DNA of 64,000 nt. Source: Spinacia oleracea (Eukaryota > Streptophyta > Magnoliopsida > Caryophyllales > Amaranthaceae). The translations under genes and the position numbers were made by a program. How positions within the stretch are numbered: position 1 is the stretch's first letter; each line of letters opens with the position of its first letter. The notes below the pieces were generated by a model that was not told the origin of the DNA, did not search any database, and was given only the letters and a program-made list of their open reading frames with translations. This document shows positions 19,895 to 33,500 of the stretch, piece by piece. Where the stretch lies: contig NC_079492.1 in assembly GCF_020520425.1 (NCBI RefSeq), positions 105,063,157 to 105,127,156 of the forward strand. The letters are read 5' to 3'.

Positions 19895-22800
19895 GTGGAG
19901 CACTCTCTATGCCCCCGGCATTATCTTTTTGTCGGAGACTATGGTGAAAAAGAACGAGGTGGAGCAGTTGAAAGAGCGCTTTGGGTGTTCGAACGCCTTC
20001 GGTGTGTCGAGTAGAGGTAAAGATGGAGGCCTCTGTATGTATTGGAGGGAGGAGGTGGAGGTGACGATTATCTCTTTCTCGCAAAACCATATCTGTGGCG
20101 ACATCAGCTATAATGGGGCGCGAGCATGGAGGTTTGTGGGAGTGTATGGGTGGCCGAAAGAAGAGGACAAACATAGAACTTGGAGTCTCCTTAGGTATCT
20201 TTGCGGAGAGGCGGACGTACCTGTTATTCTTGGAGGGGACTTTAATGAAATAATGAGTTACGAGGAGAAGGAGGGAGGGTCGAATAGGGAAAGAAGAGAG
20301 ATGGTGAAATTTAGGGAGGTAGCAGATGACTGCAATCTTAAGGACCTTGGCTATGGGGGTCTGTGGTACACGTGGGAGAGGGGCACGTCAGTAGAAACGC
20401 GAATTAGAGAGCGCCTGGACCGATTCCTAGCTTCGCACTCATGGGAGATCATGTTTTCAAATGCCAGAGTTGAACACCTGATGAGATATAAATCGGACCA
20501 CACTGCGCTCCTTTTGAGACACGAAGGGAAGGAGAGAAAGAAGAGCAGGAAGAAGGAGTTTAAATTTGAAACAAGATGGCTCTTAGACGATAGTTGCGAG
20601 CATGCAGTAAAGGGGGCTTGGGACTCTTCGGTTGGGTGTTCTATTCTGGACAAGCTAGCTGCGGTTAGTAGGGAACTGGTGGTGTGGAGTGGTGAGAAGT
20701 ATGATAAGCTTGGGAAGAAAATATCAAAGATAGAGAAGGAGCTTTATGCGGCACAAAAACAACCTATCACGATGAAAAGTTGTGTTGAGTGTACGAGACT
20801 GGAGAAAGAACTTGACGAGCTTAATGATAAATTTGAAGCGTATTGGTACATCCGATCGCTAGTCTCGGAGGTGAGGGACGGAGACCGAAACACAAAATAT
20901 TTTCATCACAAGGCCTCTCAAAGGAAGAAACGGAACAGGATCAAGGGGTTGTTTGACAATGAGAATAACTAGCACACGGAGGCAGACAACATTGAAAATA
21001 TTGTCTCAAATTATTATGATGGGTTGTTTACTTCTGCAAATCCCACGCAAAGTGCCACTGAGGAGGTGTTAAAGCTGGTACCTGCTTCTATCACGCAGGA
21101 GGTCAATCAGGAGCTACTAAGGCCGTATACCAAAAAAAGAAATTCACGAAGCACTCCAACAAATGCACCCTTGCAAGGCACCGGGCCCGGATGGTATGCA
21201 TGCTATTTTCTACCAACGGTTCTGGCATATTGTAGGGGATGATGTGTTTGCCTTTGTCAGTGATATTTTACATGGTATTACTTCTCCTAGCCGTGTCAAC
21301 AACACTAACATTGTTCTAATCCCTAAGGTCAAGACTCCCACTAAAATGGCGGAGTTTAGACCCATAGCTTTATGTAATGTGTTGTACAAGTTGGTGTCAA
21401 AAGTGATTGTTCTTAGGCTCAAGAATGTCTTACCAGACGTTATCACAGAAAATCAAAGTGCCTTTGTTCCGGGGCGCCTGATTACGGACAATGCGCTTAT
21501 TGCAATGGTGGTTTTCCATACCATGAAAAAGAGGAGTAACGGGAGGAGGGGTTTGGTGGCGATGAAGCTTGACATGAGTAAGGCTTACGACAGAGTAGAA
21601 TGGGGGTTCTTACGGAAGTTGTTACTCACTATGGGCTTTGATGGTAGGTGGGTAAACCTGATTATGGATTGTGTATCGAATGTTTCCTACTCCTTCGTAA
21701 TTAATGGAGGAGTTTGTGGAGCAGTAAGACCGTCTAGAGGGCTCCGTCAAGGGGACCCTCTGTCCCCGTATCTCTTTATTATTGTTGCAGATGCTTTTTC
21801 CAGAATGATACAAAATAAAGTGCAGGAAAAGAAGTTGCACGGGGCGAAAGCAAGCCGGAACGGACCAGTTATCTCACATATTTTATTTGCAGACGATAGC
21901 CTTTTATTTGCTAGGGCCAACCGACAGGAATGCTCAATTGTCGTTGACATCCTCAACTAGTATGAAGTAGCTTCCGGACAGAAAATTAACTATGACAAGT
22001 CGGAGGTCTCTTTTAGCAAAGGGGTGAGCGAGTTGCAGAAACAAGATTTGATGACAGTCCTAAACATGAGGCAGGTTGATAGACATGAGAAGTATCTTGG
22101 AATACCAACTATTTTGGGGAGATAAAAAAAGGCTGTGTTCGGAGCACTACTTGACATAATATGGAAGAAACTACAAGGGTGGAAGGAGAAGCTGTTATCA
22201 AGGGCGGGGAAGGAGATTTTGTTAAAGTCGGTAGTGCAAGCTATCCCGACTTATCTGATGGGAGTTTATAAGTTACTGGTCACCGTGATTGAGTGTATAC
22301 AAGCAGCCATGGCTCGTTTCTGGTGGGGAAGTGATGGTACAAAACGCAAGACGCATTGGAAGAAATGGGAGGTCATGTGCACTCCCAAGTGTCTAGGGGG
22401 AATGGGCTTTAAAGACCTATCATGCTTCAATGATACCCTTCTAGGGCGCCAGGCGTGGAGATTGATTAGAGCCCCTGAATCACTGCTAGGAAGGGTCATG
22501 AAAGGAAAGTATTACCCCAACAGTACGTTCCTTGAGGCATCGCTGGGGTACTCCTGTAGCTTCTCGTGGAAGGGTATTTGGAGCTCTAAGGCACTAGTGA
22601 TGGAGGGTCTGATTTGGAGAGTGGGCACTGGTTCAAATATTAATATATGGCACGCCCCATGGCTCACAGACGAGGGTGGCAGGTTTGTAACAAGTGAGGA
22701 AGTGGAGGGGCTTCAAAGCGTTAGTGACTTAATAGACATGGAGCGTATGGAGTGGAATGTGGAACTTATAGAAGGGAACTTCAATGAACGGGACCAACGC

Positions 22801-23901
22801 TGCATCTTGGCCATCCCCACGAGTTGGCAAGGACAGAGAGACGAACTCACTTGGGCGTACTCGAATGACGGTAATTACTCAGTCAAAACCTCATATATGT
22901 TGGGAAAGGGGTGTAATCTTGATGATTTCCACCAATCCTTTGTCGATATTTGGAGAATGGAAGCTAGCCCGAAGGTACGCCATTTCTTCTGGAAGGTATG
23001 TACCAACACTCTACCCACTAAAAGCCTACTTCATTCACGCCACATGATTGACGATGCAATGTACCCCTGGTGCTTAGTGGAAGAGGAAACGGTAGACCAC
23101 GCCCTTTTTGATTGCGTCCGAGTTCGGGATTTATGGGACGAGTGTGACTGCAGTGCCATGTTAGGAAATCGTGCTGTGAGTAGTATGAGGACACAAATAG
23201 AAAACTGGAAGGCAGTGGATGCAAGAACAAAGCAGCGTGGGCTGTACCTCTCTTGGTGCATATGGGGGGAAAGAAACCAAAAAGTTTTCAACAACAAGTT
23301 CACTCCGAATGCAGTGTTAATTGAGCGAGTTCGCCGGTATGTGGAGAAGTATGGAAAATACACAGCCAAGGTTTATGGGGCAGCGAGGCCAAGGGTCCAC
23401 AGGAGCCCGAAAGTGTGGACAACACCACCACCAGGCGCGATAAAGATCAACGGTGACGCCTTGCTAGGGGTAGAAGGGTGGGTTGGCTTAGGAGCAGTGG
23501 CTCGTGACAGCACTGGTAAAGTCGTCTTTGCGGGCACGAGACATATGAGAGCCCATTGGCCCCCAGAGATTGCTGAAGCCAAAGCGTTGGCCATGGCAGT
23601 GCGGCTAGGCGCTAAGTATGGGGTGAGAGACGCAATCATCGAATCAGACTGCCAAGGTCTGATCACGAGACTGTCGAAGGGTGCAACGTACTTCTCGGAC
23701 CTTGACTCTGTCTTGAGTGACATTATGGCTTTGTGTGTTAAGTTTAATTCCGTCAATTGGTCTCACGTTAAGAGAGAAGGCAATTTCGTAGCCCATCATC
23801 TTGCTAAGCTAGTTCCTTTTGGTGTCGAACAAGTTTGGGAAAACCATTGCCCCCAAGAAATCGACCCGTATGTAACAATGGACATTTTGTCATTGAAGTA
23901 A
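19830..23901 (+). pseudogene. LINE ORF2: endonuclease, reverse transcriptase, RNase H (broken)
   Basis: It begins MNLLCWNCRGMGNP at ATG 19830, overlapping ORF1. Domains: AP-type endonuclease (LSET, GGDFNEI, YKSDHTAL; 19830-20500); reverse transcriptase (FRPIALCNVLYK, LDMSKAYDRVEW, GLRQGDPLSPYLF, ILFADDSLLFA; about 21160-22100); zinc-binding region (about 22900-23150); RNase H (INGDALLGVEGW, AEAKALAMAV, ESDCQGLI; about 23430-23800). It is disabled by TAG at 20970, a frameshift in an A-run near 21133, TAG at 21958 and TAA at 22123. Both TAGs stand where Gln would fit, consistent with C-to-T change in methylated DNA. Confidence 0.92.
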
Positions 23902-23953
23902 TATACTAGCTTACATTTCCTTTCAAAAAAAAAAAAAAAATTCATATGAAGCC

Positions 23954-24563
23954 AAAAAGTTTGAGAATGATTAGCTTGAAGATGTAAACAACAAGACATC
24001 ACAGTGGCCGTGGCATTGAATCTCCAATTTTCATTATAAGTACCTAAGAACTCTACACCAATGAAAGTGGAATAAGAGAATGTCAACCAAATCTTTTCAA
24101 CTTTACAATACAAGTCATCCTACATTCCTACATTCCTACATTCCTACCCCATATCAAAATTCAACTTGCAAAATCAAGTGAACGTCGCTGTCAAATGCAT
24201 CTCTGAACTCATGTCCTATTTCGCATTCATCTTGTGTTCATCAATTCGAAGATAAAACATTTGATTGAATGAATTTGGGTGAGATGGTACACTCGATTCA
24301 TAAACCGTTACTTGATTCATAAACCGTTACTTGTTTAGACCTTGGTAAGTAATATAAAGATATGTTACAAAATTGAATGAGATGCAAAATGTGACAAATA
24401 TACAATTCCAATAAACTAGGATAAAACATTCAGCCAAAAGGCTTACATTGACATCAAATTCGAAACTATTCTACATCCACACATTATTTCCTATTTTTTT
24501 TGGGGACATTTCAATTAGTTAAATCAGAAACAAGGGAGATCATCTTTAATTCTAAAAGTTAGA
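23954..24563. other. 3' flank of the HAD gene
   Basis: AT-rich non-coding DNA with a small tandem repeat CTACATTC (three and a half copies, about 24118-24147) and a duplicated TTGATTCATAAACCGTTACT near 24293 and 24312. It likely contains the HAD gene 3' UTR. Confidence 0.45.
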
Positions 24564-26071
24564 TTAAGCCTCCACTGCAATCTTCTGAGCATAACCGACA
24601 TTCTCCAATCTCTCTTCAGCATCCAACAGCTCCGGAAAGGCCTCTTTGATATTATGAATACTTTCTAAGGCATAATCTGCTCCTGCTGATCTTTCAGACT
24701 TACCGACCTGCGTAAGTTATAGTTATAAACAACAAACATAAATTAGTTTAACTTTAAATAAGAAAGTAGTTAGCCACATTTGCCATATTTGCCATATTCA
24801 GATGGAAAACAAGGTTAGCTTACCAAAACAGTATGAAGACCCAGATTTTTACCAGCACTGACATTGCGAACACTGTCATCAAAGAACAACTGCGACACCC
24901 AGCAATAACATCATTATTGTTATTCAAACAACACAAAAGGAATAAGATAAAAGAAGGGCAACTTACAGTTCTTTTAGGGTCAATTTCTGCTATCTTAAAG
25001 GATTGTTCAAATGCTGTTTCAAAGGGTTTACAGACAACTGGTGTTGGTGGAAGAGTCACACCAGAACTAGGTTGATATTCCATGATGTCGAAAATTTCAT
25101 CAGGAGCATTCTCTTCATCCCCACTCACTGCCACTTTACCCTTCTCACTAGGATTAAGCGTCTCAAAACAGATTATCCTTTCGAAACAATCCTCCAAACC
25201 TAGCCTACGTAGAACCTCCGCAGCATGACGTTCATCAGAATTTGTGAAAATCTGTACACACACCATATTTAAAACATCTCAACAATAATATAATGCTCCA
25301 TATTCCTATTTCTTCAGCTACAAGAAATTACCATTTTGCGAATAGGGAGGCTGAGTAATAAGTTCCTCAAAACTGGATCAGGTTTTAGAAAATCATAAGG
25401 TAACTTTCCATGAACCAACCTGAAAACCACAAAATTAACTTATTTTCAGACAATCAGTCTTATAAAATAATTGCAATATATTACAACACTAGTCAAGTTG
25501 TACCTGTGGTAGTGATCATAGTCGAAGTTATACCCGATCGCCTGATGATACGAAAATTTCAATTTAATGCTATTAAAATGGCAAAAGATAAACTCAAAAC
25601 TAAAAAAAAAACTTTAATAAACAAAGGTATTTTACCATACCCTAAGACCAGCCATTGTGGTTCCATAATACTTGTAAAGAACATAGCACATGTCAGGAAC
25701 TTTACTTTCCTCTATTCCTAGCTGATGAATCATGTACTCTGGAAATATTATTATAAAACAGATAATGTTATTATTTACTTTTTAATTTTAGCATTAATAA
25801 ATGACTAATATAAACAATTGGTGAAAATCAATTAAACGATAATTCATGAAAAGAGTACCTTGAATATTTTTGGAACAATGAGAAGCAATCCCAGAACTTA
25901 GGGGATAAAGGGTATCATCAAGATCTGAAAAATCAATCAAAACTTCAATTAGCATTCATTTATTAATTCAAGAAAGCAATTGAATATTGATGATTGAATA
26001 AAAAAAATGTTACCAAATAAAAGGCAGTCATATTTGGCAGGCTGGTGTCTGTTGTCTAATTCGTATTCCAT
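24564..26071 (-). CDS. HAD-superfamily phosphatase (pyrimidine 5'-nucleotidase type)
   Basis: Eight coding exons on the minus strand: 26071-26014, 25924-25859, 25738-25641, 25541-25504, 25419-25332, 25251-24967, 24889-24824 and 24707-24564. They sum to 843 nt (280 residues plus stop) with GT/AG borders and continuous phase. HAD motif I is DLDDTLY (nucleophile Asp20, acid/base Asp22), motif II FTNSDE (near 118), motif III the Lys of VCKPFE, and motif IV LFFDDSVRN (Asp215, Asp216). This is the SDT1/PHM8-like subgroup, annotated in plants as haloacid dehalogenase-like or pyrimidine 5'-nucleotidase, predicted to dephosphorylate nucleoside monophosphates in the cytosol. Substrate is inferred from family only. 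A leader intron (26561-26085) precedes the start. All catalytic residues are present. Confidence 0.92.
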
Positions 26072-27555
26072 TCTTCCTTAAAATCTGCAAATGTACCAAA
26101 AATTTCCAACTTCAACATAGTTTCTGGGAAAAAGCAGGAAAATGGTGTCTTTTCTCAAAGAAACATCAGCAAAAGGCAGCAAATAATTAATGGAACATGA
26201 ACAAACAAAGCAACGCATTTTCCTATCCGGTAGTAACATAAGTTAACACCATTCACGACATGTTGTATACAAGTTTTTGCCTTCGAATGAGGCTTTTTAG
26301 ACACACACACACACACAAAAAATACAACAAATATGACTTCTAAAACTTAAACGCTCAATAGCAACAACAAAAACTTCCCAGATCCAACATACATTTATGA
26401 AAGACTAATTTATAATCTCAAACAACAATTGAAATGAAATCCCAATAAAGAAACCCCTTATGTTATGATCCCATATACTATAATCATGGCAAAAAAATTG
26501 GTAAAGAATTTAGACAAACAAAAACATTACGGCAAAGAATTCAAGAATGAGAAACACGTACCAGATCTGAAATGTCGGCAACGAAAAGGCAGAGACAAGG
26601 AGAGAGAAGATGGGAGGAAAATGAGTAATGAAAGAGAGAAATCGGGAATTCAATGTTTGTGAAAAGAATGAGGTTTAAATAGAGAAAATGTAGAGAATTG
26701 GGTTTAGCCGTTAACTGCTACTCCTATCATCCTATGTTAGAAAAGGATGGAAGTTTCACGGATAGTATAAATTTGTGTTCCCTCCCTTTTTCTTTCTTTT
26801 GCCCATTTTATTGGAAATTTTTGTACTACCCAAAATTAAAGAGGAATAAACAAATGGGTATCTTACGCGTGTCGCGGTCAAAGAATGAGTACCTTACACG
26901 TGTATTAATGTAGGTGGATAATTTAATTCAGATTTGGAATTGGAATTAGAATGTGATGACTGATGAATTTGTTAACAACTCATGTTTAGATGAGTATTAT
27001 ATTCAAGTTTTAGATTACGAAGGCTTGATAATCAAAGTGTAAGCATGGGAGGTTTGGACGGTGAATACAATAAGTGTTAAAAAAATAAGTGTTGGTACAC
27101 ATGATTCCCATACTTTTTCGTATTTGTACATTTAATTAATCATACATATTAATTACATCCGAAAGATGATCCGATTATTCCGTCCGTCCTAGATGATTGA
27201 ACAAAAGCATAAGAGTGAACAAGATATAAGAAATTCCAGATACACGCCAAGAAGATGCACCAGTACCATATATAAAAAAAAAACAGAACAGTTGGTTAAT
27301 TACACGGCAGCCATTATTTCTTCTTCGTAAAATTTCAGACTTTCTATCAGGAAAACATGAAGAAAGCAAAGAGGATAGCCAGTTGTAAACATCAAATTTA
27401 TCTCATTGAAGAAATAAGATATTAAAGAGCATACAATGCGTAAAAATTTCATTATACACCTTTTCACTAAAGAAGGAGAAGGAGAAGGAGAAGGAGAGAA
27501 ACAAGAACCATGTACAACACAAATGAAAGAGCCTTTGTTTAGTGTTTACTACTAT
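26072..27555. promoter_or_regulatory. HAD gene leader and promoter; FTSH 3' flank
   Basis: HAD leader: splice donor GTACGTG at 26561 (minus) and acceptor TTTGCAG at 26085-26087. The first leader exon lies right of 26562 and a TTTAAATAGAG TATA-like box is near 26672-26684. The rest, about 26750-27555, is intergenic and includes the FTSH 3' UTR with a GGAGAA microsatellite at 27473-27497. An (AC)n run is at 26301-26317. The boundary between the two genes' DNA was not resolved. Confidence 0.5.
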
Positions 27556-30500
27556 CTATGTGGGGACCACATCTGGTATCAAAGGCGATGAACCATCGTC
27601 CTCTGACGTCTGGTTCTCAGTGACCTCATTAGTCTTATCACTTTCTTTTTGGAAACCTAGCTTGAACCTATCATAGTTTGTGAGCTCCGCAGATTTGAAA
27701 GGTCGTTCACCTAGAACTTTAAGCAAGTCTTCTTGATGGAGGACTTCTTTTTCAAGCAATAGTTCTGCAATTTTAGCAACAGATTCCTTGTGTTCCTCTA
27801 TCAATTCAACCGTCCGCTTGTATGCCTTTGAAACCCATTCTCTCACCTCTTCGTCTATGATTGCACCAGTCTTATTGCTGTACGGCTTTGACATTTCAAA
27901 ACCATCCTCCCTTTGGGGGAACGACAGCAGGCCCACTTTGTCACTGAAACCATAGATTGCTACTTGGGCATATGTCATTTTCGTCACCTTTTCCAGGTCA
28001 TTCTGAGCTCCCGTCGAGATTCTCCCTATCAGAACCTAAGAAACCAGATTTTCATCTCACGTCAGCAAAATCTTCTCATGCCTTTATTTTCTCTGTTCCT
28101 CTTGACTAGGGGGGTTTAACAGGGTTTATATCAAGTTCAGTTATCATGGTAAACCCTTTGTCAGGAATTAATAGTAAGTCACGTATATTATTCTAGGAAG
28201 AATACGAATAAGTTTGAATAAAGTGTTTTGAGAGGATAAAAACGAGAACCTGTTTCAAGGATATTTCTATTAATAAAATTTTGCCAAAATCTAATTTATA
28301 CTACCTCCGTTTCAAAAAAATCTTTACAGTTACTATTTGCACGGATTCCAATGCAATATTTAACTACTAATATATCCAATTTCGTATGTGAAAAAATTAT
28401 AAAAATTTGATATTCTGAAAATACATCCCGACACCAATCTAACAAGATCTTGCATGTAACGTTTTAATGTATATAATGGTGACTTGGTGAGAATTTACGG
28501 TCAAAGTTTTTATACTTTGAACACATTTTCCAAAGCGTAAAGAACTTTCTGAAACGGAGGAAGTAAGTGGTAGGGACAATGTGACAACAAATTCCAGTAA
28601 TAATTAATTAATTGTTAATTAGGACGAGGGAAGGAGATCCATGTATGTACCTGTTCAGCTGCTCGGCCACCAAGGGTCATGCAAGTCATGTCAAAAAGCT
28701 GCTCTTTGGTCATAAGAAGATTTTCATTTGGAACATATTGTGCAAATCCTAAAGCAGCTGTTCCACGGGGAACTATTGTAACTTTCAAAAGCGGCTCTGC
28801 ATGTTCCAGAAACCACCCAGCAACAGCATGACCTGATTCATGGTAAGCAACAGTGCGTCTTTCCAACTTACTTATTACCTGCACCATCAAATACAAAGTT
28901 AGGGATTCCTTACCTATTCTCTTCTGAAGTAAGTAAAACTGTGCTTCAGAAAAACTCAAAACTTTACCCTGTTTCTCTTCTCCAGGCCACCGATAACTCT
29001 ATCTATAGCAGATTCAAAATGATCCATTGTAACAACTGTCCCCTCATGCCTGGCAGCAATTAATGCAGCTTCATTAACAACATTTGCTATGTCTGCTCCA
29101 GCAAACCCAGGTGTGAGTGCTGCAAGTCTCTCTGAGTAGTATGAAGGTTCATGATCCAGCTTGATCTTTTGCAAATAAATCTGAAATATTTGTTCCCGGC
29201 CTTTAATATCAGGCTTGTCAATGGAGATCTGGCGATCAAATCGACCGGGTCTTAACAAAGCTTTATCCAATATATCTGGCCTATTTGTGCCAGCAAGTAC
29301 CACTACTCCAGTGGTAGTTCCAAAACCATCCATCTCAACAAGCAGCTGGTTAAGAGTGCTTTCCCGCTCATCATTTGAACCAGAAAGCCCTCCACGTCCT
29401 CTAGCCCGTCCAATTGCATCAATCTCATCAATGAAAATAATACTAGGTGCACATTGTCTTGCTTCCTGGAATAAGTTTCTTACTCTAGATGGCCCAACAC
29501 CAACAAACATCTCCATAAAATCTGAACCAGATATAGAAAGAAAGGGTACACCAGATTCCCCAGCAGTTGCCTTAGCTAGTAGCGTCTTTCCTGTCCCTGG
29601 CGGCCCAACCAACAGAGCACCTTTGGGAATTTTTGCACCCAAATCTTCATACTTCTTTGGATTCTTAAGGAAGTGCACAAACTCCATGATTTCTTGCTTT
29701 GCTTCATCACAGCCAGCAACATCCTTGAAGTACACCTGAATAATGGCTCATAACTTGTAAGCTTTGATAAAAACATGCCATCATATAAAGTATTAAAAAA
29801 TTATCAACAATACCAATTCCCCCATCAGTATGGATAGTGCTTATAATATATCACACATTTTTAGTATGACATAGCTAAAGGAATTGAATGAACTTAATTA
29901 AGCAAGAAAATTCGAAAAAGTATAAGAGTATCTGACCTTATTCTTGGCATTCTTATCCACCTTCGTAATTTGAGCTTTTCCAATGTTGAAAATTCCACGA
30001 GCTCCTCTTCCACCAGTGCCGCCAACACCAAGCCCACCTTGCATCCTCCTACCCATGTATAAAAGTGATCCGAGAATCAAAAGTGTGGGTGCAAATCTCA
30101 TCAGTTCCTGATACCAGACCACTTCATCAGTATATGTTACAGGAACATAATTATGGGGATCAATCCCCAAGGTCTCCTGGGCTTCCTCCAACTTTTCTTC
30201 AAAGTTTTCAACACTTCCAATGGTGAAATAGTACTTGTACTGGCCTGATTGACCTCTCGAAGGTGCACCACTGCCAGGCCCTTGCAAATCATCATTGTTA
30301 ATCTGATCCCGTGCTGTACTCCTCACATAAACTTTAGCAACTGATTTATTTGAAATGACAATATGATCAACTAGACCAGGTTCCAGAACCTTATTTTTAA
30401 ATTCTTGGAAACTAATCTGCAAGAAACAAACCAGACCATCAATCACGCAAGAGTAGATTGAGAAAATATTCTACTGAACTAAAGCAAACACAAAACATGA

Positions 30501-33500
30501 TGTAGGGAATTAGGGATGAAAGCAAAATAAGATAGATAACCATTCAGATGAAAATGAAGCAGAGTTTAAATCACCCAGTGTCGGCATTTAACAAATAAAA
30601 TAACCAACCAAGCAATAACATAAGACACACTTTACGAGGTAAAACACAGAATAAACAAAGTGATGAAATCAACAGCCAGAACAGTCACAAAACTAACACT
30701 TCCATATAGTACTACCCTCATGTAAAATGTTCTATACAGGATGCTCAAGGAACACCCAGAATGACCGAAAAATATTTAACACAACCTGTAATCTATACAA
30801 GCAGTGGTGCTGGAAGAGCACTGTGCTCAAAGCCTCAAACCAAAGTAATCAGGGTAAGAGAAGGAAATTGCACAAGAGGAGCATACGAGGTCTTAGCTCC
30901 AACAATACATCAATGTTTCTCAAGCAGGTTTTGCTGCCAATTAGTCCACCAGCAGGACAGTCATTTGGGTAAAGAACAGCCAAAAGTGAATTCATTGGGG
31001 TTAAAGATTATAATGTTCGGATACTATACACAGATGCCAGTGTGTCTTAGTTCAACTGAGTCATTTGACAAGAAAAAACTGTTCTAGCTTCTAGCACTGG
31101 ACAAAGTCATATAATAAAAATGTTTTAGCGTCATTCGGGTTAAAGATTATAATTTCCGGATTCTATACACAGATGCCAGTGTGTCTTAGTTCAAATGAGT
31201 CATTTGACAAGAAAAACTATTCTAGCTTCTAGCACTGAACAGAGTCATATAATAAAAATGTTTTAGTATCAAGCACAAACAATTAAAAGAGAACTGCTCG
31301 ACATCATCATATGCAAAAATTTAAACAGTCATTCAAAAATTCTTACCTGCTGCTGATCACGAGAACCAAAAGAGAACGTTGAGAGGAAAAGCCCAATCAT
31401 TAGGAGAGGAGTCAACAAACTCTGAAACTGCTTCATAAATGTTTCTTGAAAATTTCCTTGATCCTCGGTGTTTGAGTTTGATTCCTCTGAAAATTTGAAA
31501 TAATAGAGAAGCTAAAATAGCATATATTGGCATGCCGTACGCAGTGTATGAAAAAGTGCACATAAGCGTTGAAGCCCTAAGCGTTAGGATAAAGAGCTTA
31601 ATTAGTCATAGGCGAAGCGCTTTGGAAGAAGCGCATCGAAGCACATGAAGCCTATGTTACTCAGACACGGGTGTCGGTGTCGTGTCCGACACGGGTGTCG
31701 GGGTGTCGGACACTCCGATCCAAATATTTGTAGACACTCCGACACGGTCAAAGGAGTGTCTTGACCAGGAATTCTGACACGGCTCCCATACAAAGTGTCG
31801 GATAAAAAAAGCGACACTTTTTATTAAAAATACATAAATAGTTTAAATTAAAAAAATCAAAATATAAAAGTTACTCATAATATCCAAATTCAAAAATATA
31901 ACCCCTTAAACATAAAATAGATTGTCTGGAGAAACTGAAAATGCAAAAATACAGAATTAAAAAGTCAGCTAATTAATTAAAACTTTAAAAGGAAAAAAAA
32001 AAGAATAATGAATTTTTTTTCACGAAAAGACAGCTTACTTGATCAATAGAGTCTCCCTCAAAAAAAATAATAAAAAAAAAATCAATAGAGTCAATAGAAA
32101 TCTTATGATTAATTATGAGACTTTTTGAATTCTGGGAAGATAATCACGTGGGATTGTTCCACTTCCCCCACCTAATTAATTAAAGAAAAAATGTTTAAAA
32201 TAAAAAGGGTAAAGTTTTAAAGCCCACTAGGCAGTCAGACACCAAACCACCAACTAAATAAGGCACCGAACAAACAGAACAAAACGACGGGAAGGAAAGA
32301 ACGCCGGAAACAATGGCTATGGCTGATTCTCAAGATTTAATTTCAACAAAAACAAGAATTAAAGAGTGCATTCAACTCGGATTTTCTACCACAACAAAAG
32401 CCCTAACAATATTTTTGCTCTTTCGCCTTCCCCCACCTTCAATTGCTAGAGTTAGGGTTTCGAATTCTTCAAGATCTAATGCTTAAGGTTTCGGCTAAGA
32501 CGAGTTAGGGTCACCACCTACGAGGTATATTTTGCAAATTTTGAATTTTTTTTTCTACCTTTTTTCCTCCTCCCGATTCCGACACTTTATTGCGGACACT
32601 TTTCCGACATCGGTGTTGACACCTCCCCGGACACGTGTCGAGCGTCGTGTCGCGGATCGGGTCGTGTCGACACCGACACCAGCCGTCCGGGGGAGTGTCG
32701 GAGTAACATAGCATGAAGCTATGTTACTTGGACTCTTCATTTCTCCTCAAGTACCCGTGTCAGATCTTCGACACTCAGACATGGGTGCGAAAATTGGACA
32801 CTTCATTTTAGACTAAAACCATGGAATTTTTTTCACAAAATAGCAAGTGGCACACTTGAACACGTACCCTTGTCCGACATGAGTACCCAAGTCCGAGTAA
32901 CATAGATGAAGCGTGCCTTTGTGGGATTCATTAAAATAAGTTTTCTGTTTTTATTTTATGTTGGAAACTTCTCTTTTTTATGTTGTTCACTGTGTTCTGG
33001 ATAACACCATATAAATTCTTAACAATAGAAAGTGGCCAAGAGTCCAAAAGAAAAGGAAAAAGAAGAAAAGAAGAAGACAGAGTCACAAAGATAAATGATC
33101 AGCCGGCCTAGATAGTGCATGATAAGCACTATGTTATATGCTATATTTTTGTTAAAACAAAGAAATTGGTAAGCAAATCTGATGTTTATATATTTCTCTG
33201 GTTTAATACTCTATTTTAGTCGGATATATATGCATAATAGTAAAGAAACCTGTAACTTTAAAAAGTGTGCTTCACTTCAAGGAGGCGCGCGTCTTGAAAT
33301 TGCGCCTTACGTTTAGGCTCTAGGACGCTTATCATTTTGGCGCCTTGCATTTACTATCCAAATGGACACAAGGGAAATCAAATCTCAGCCGCTCGCTCAT
33401 CTAATCTTTTACATCCCCCCTTCCTCCTCAACACGACCATGTTTTCAATTGTTTTCTTCACTTTGCTTCCACTTTGAATCATTATCCTTATCCCAATAAC

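Larger units (their letters stand above)
18365..23953 (+). mobile_element. Full-length L1-type LINE, coding-disabled (13-bp TSD)
   Basis: The body is 18378-23940, ending in a poly(A) run (23925-23940). It is flanked by TTCATATGAAGCC at 18365-18377 and 23941-23953. It carries a leader, ORF1 (nucleic-acid-binding) and ORF2 (endonuclease, RT, zinc region, RNase H). It inserted only about 50 bp right of the non-autonomous LTR element. Three stops and one frameshift in ORF2 mean this copy cannot move by itself. Confidence 0.95.

Noticed and set aside
29215..29739. A 174-codon open frame on the plus strand
   Set aside because: Antisense to the FTSH AAA domain exon, which carries the Walker motifs.
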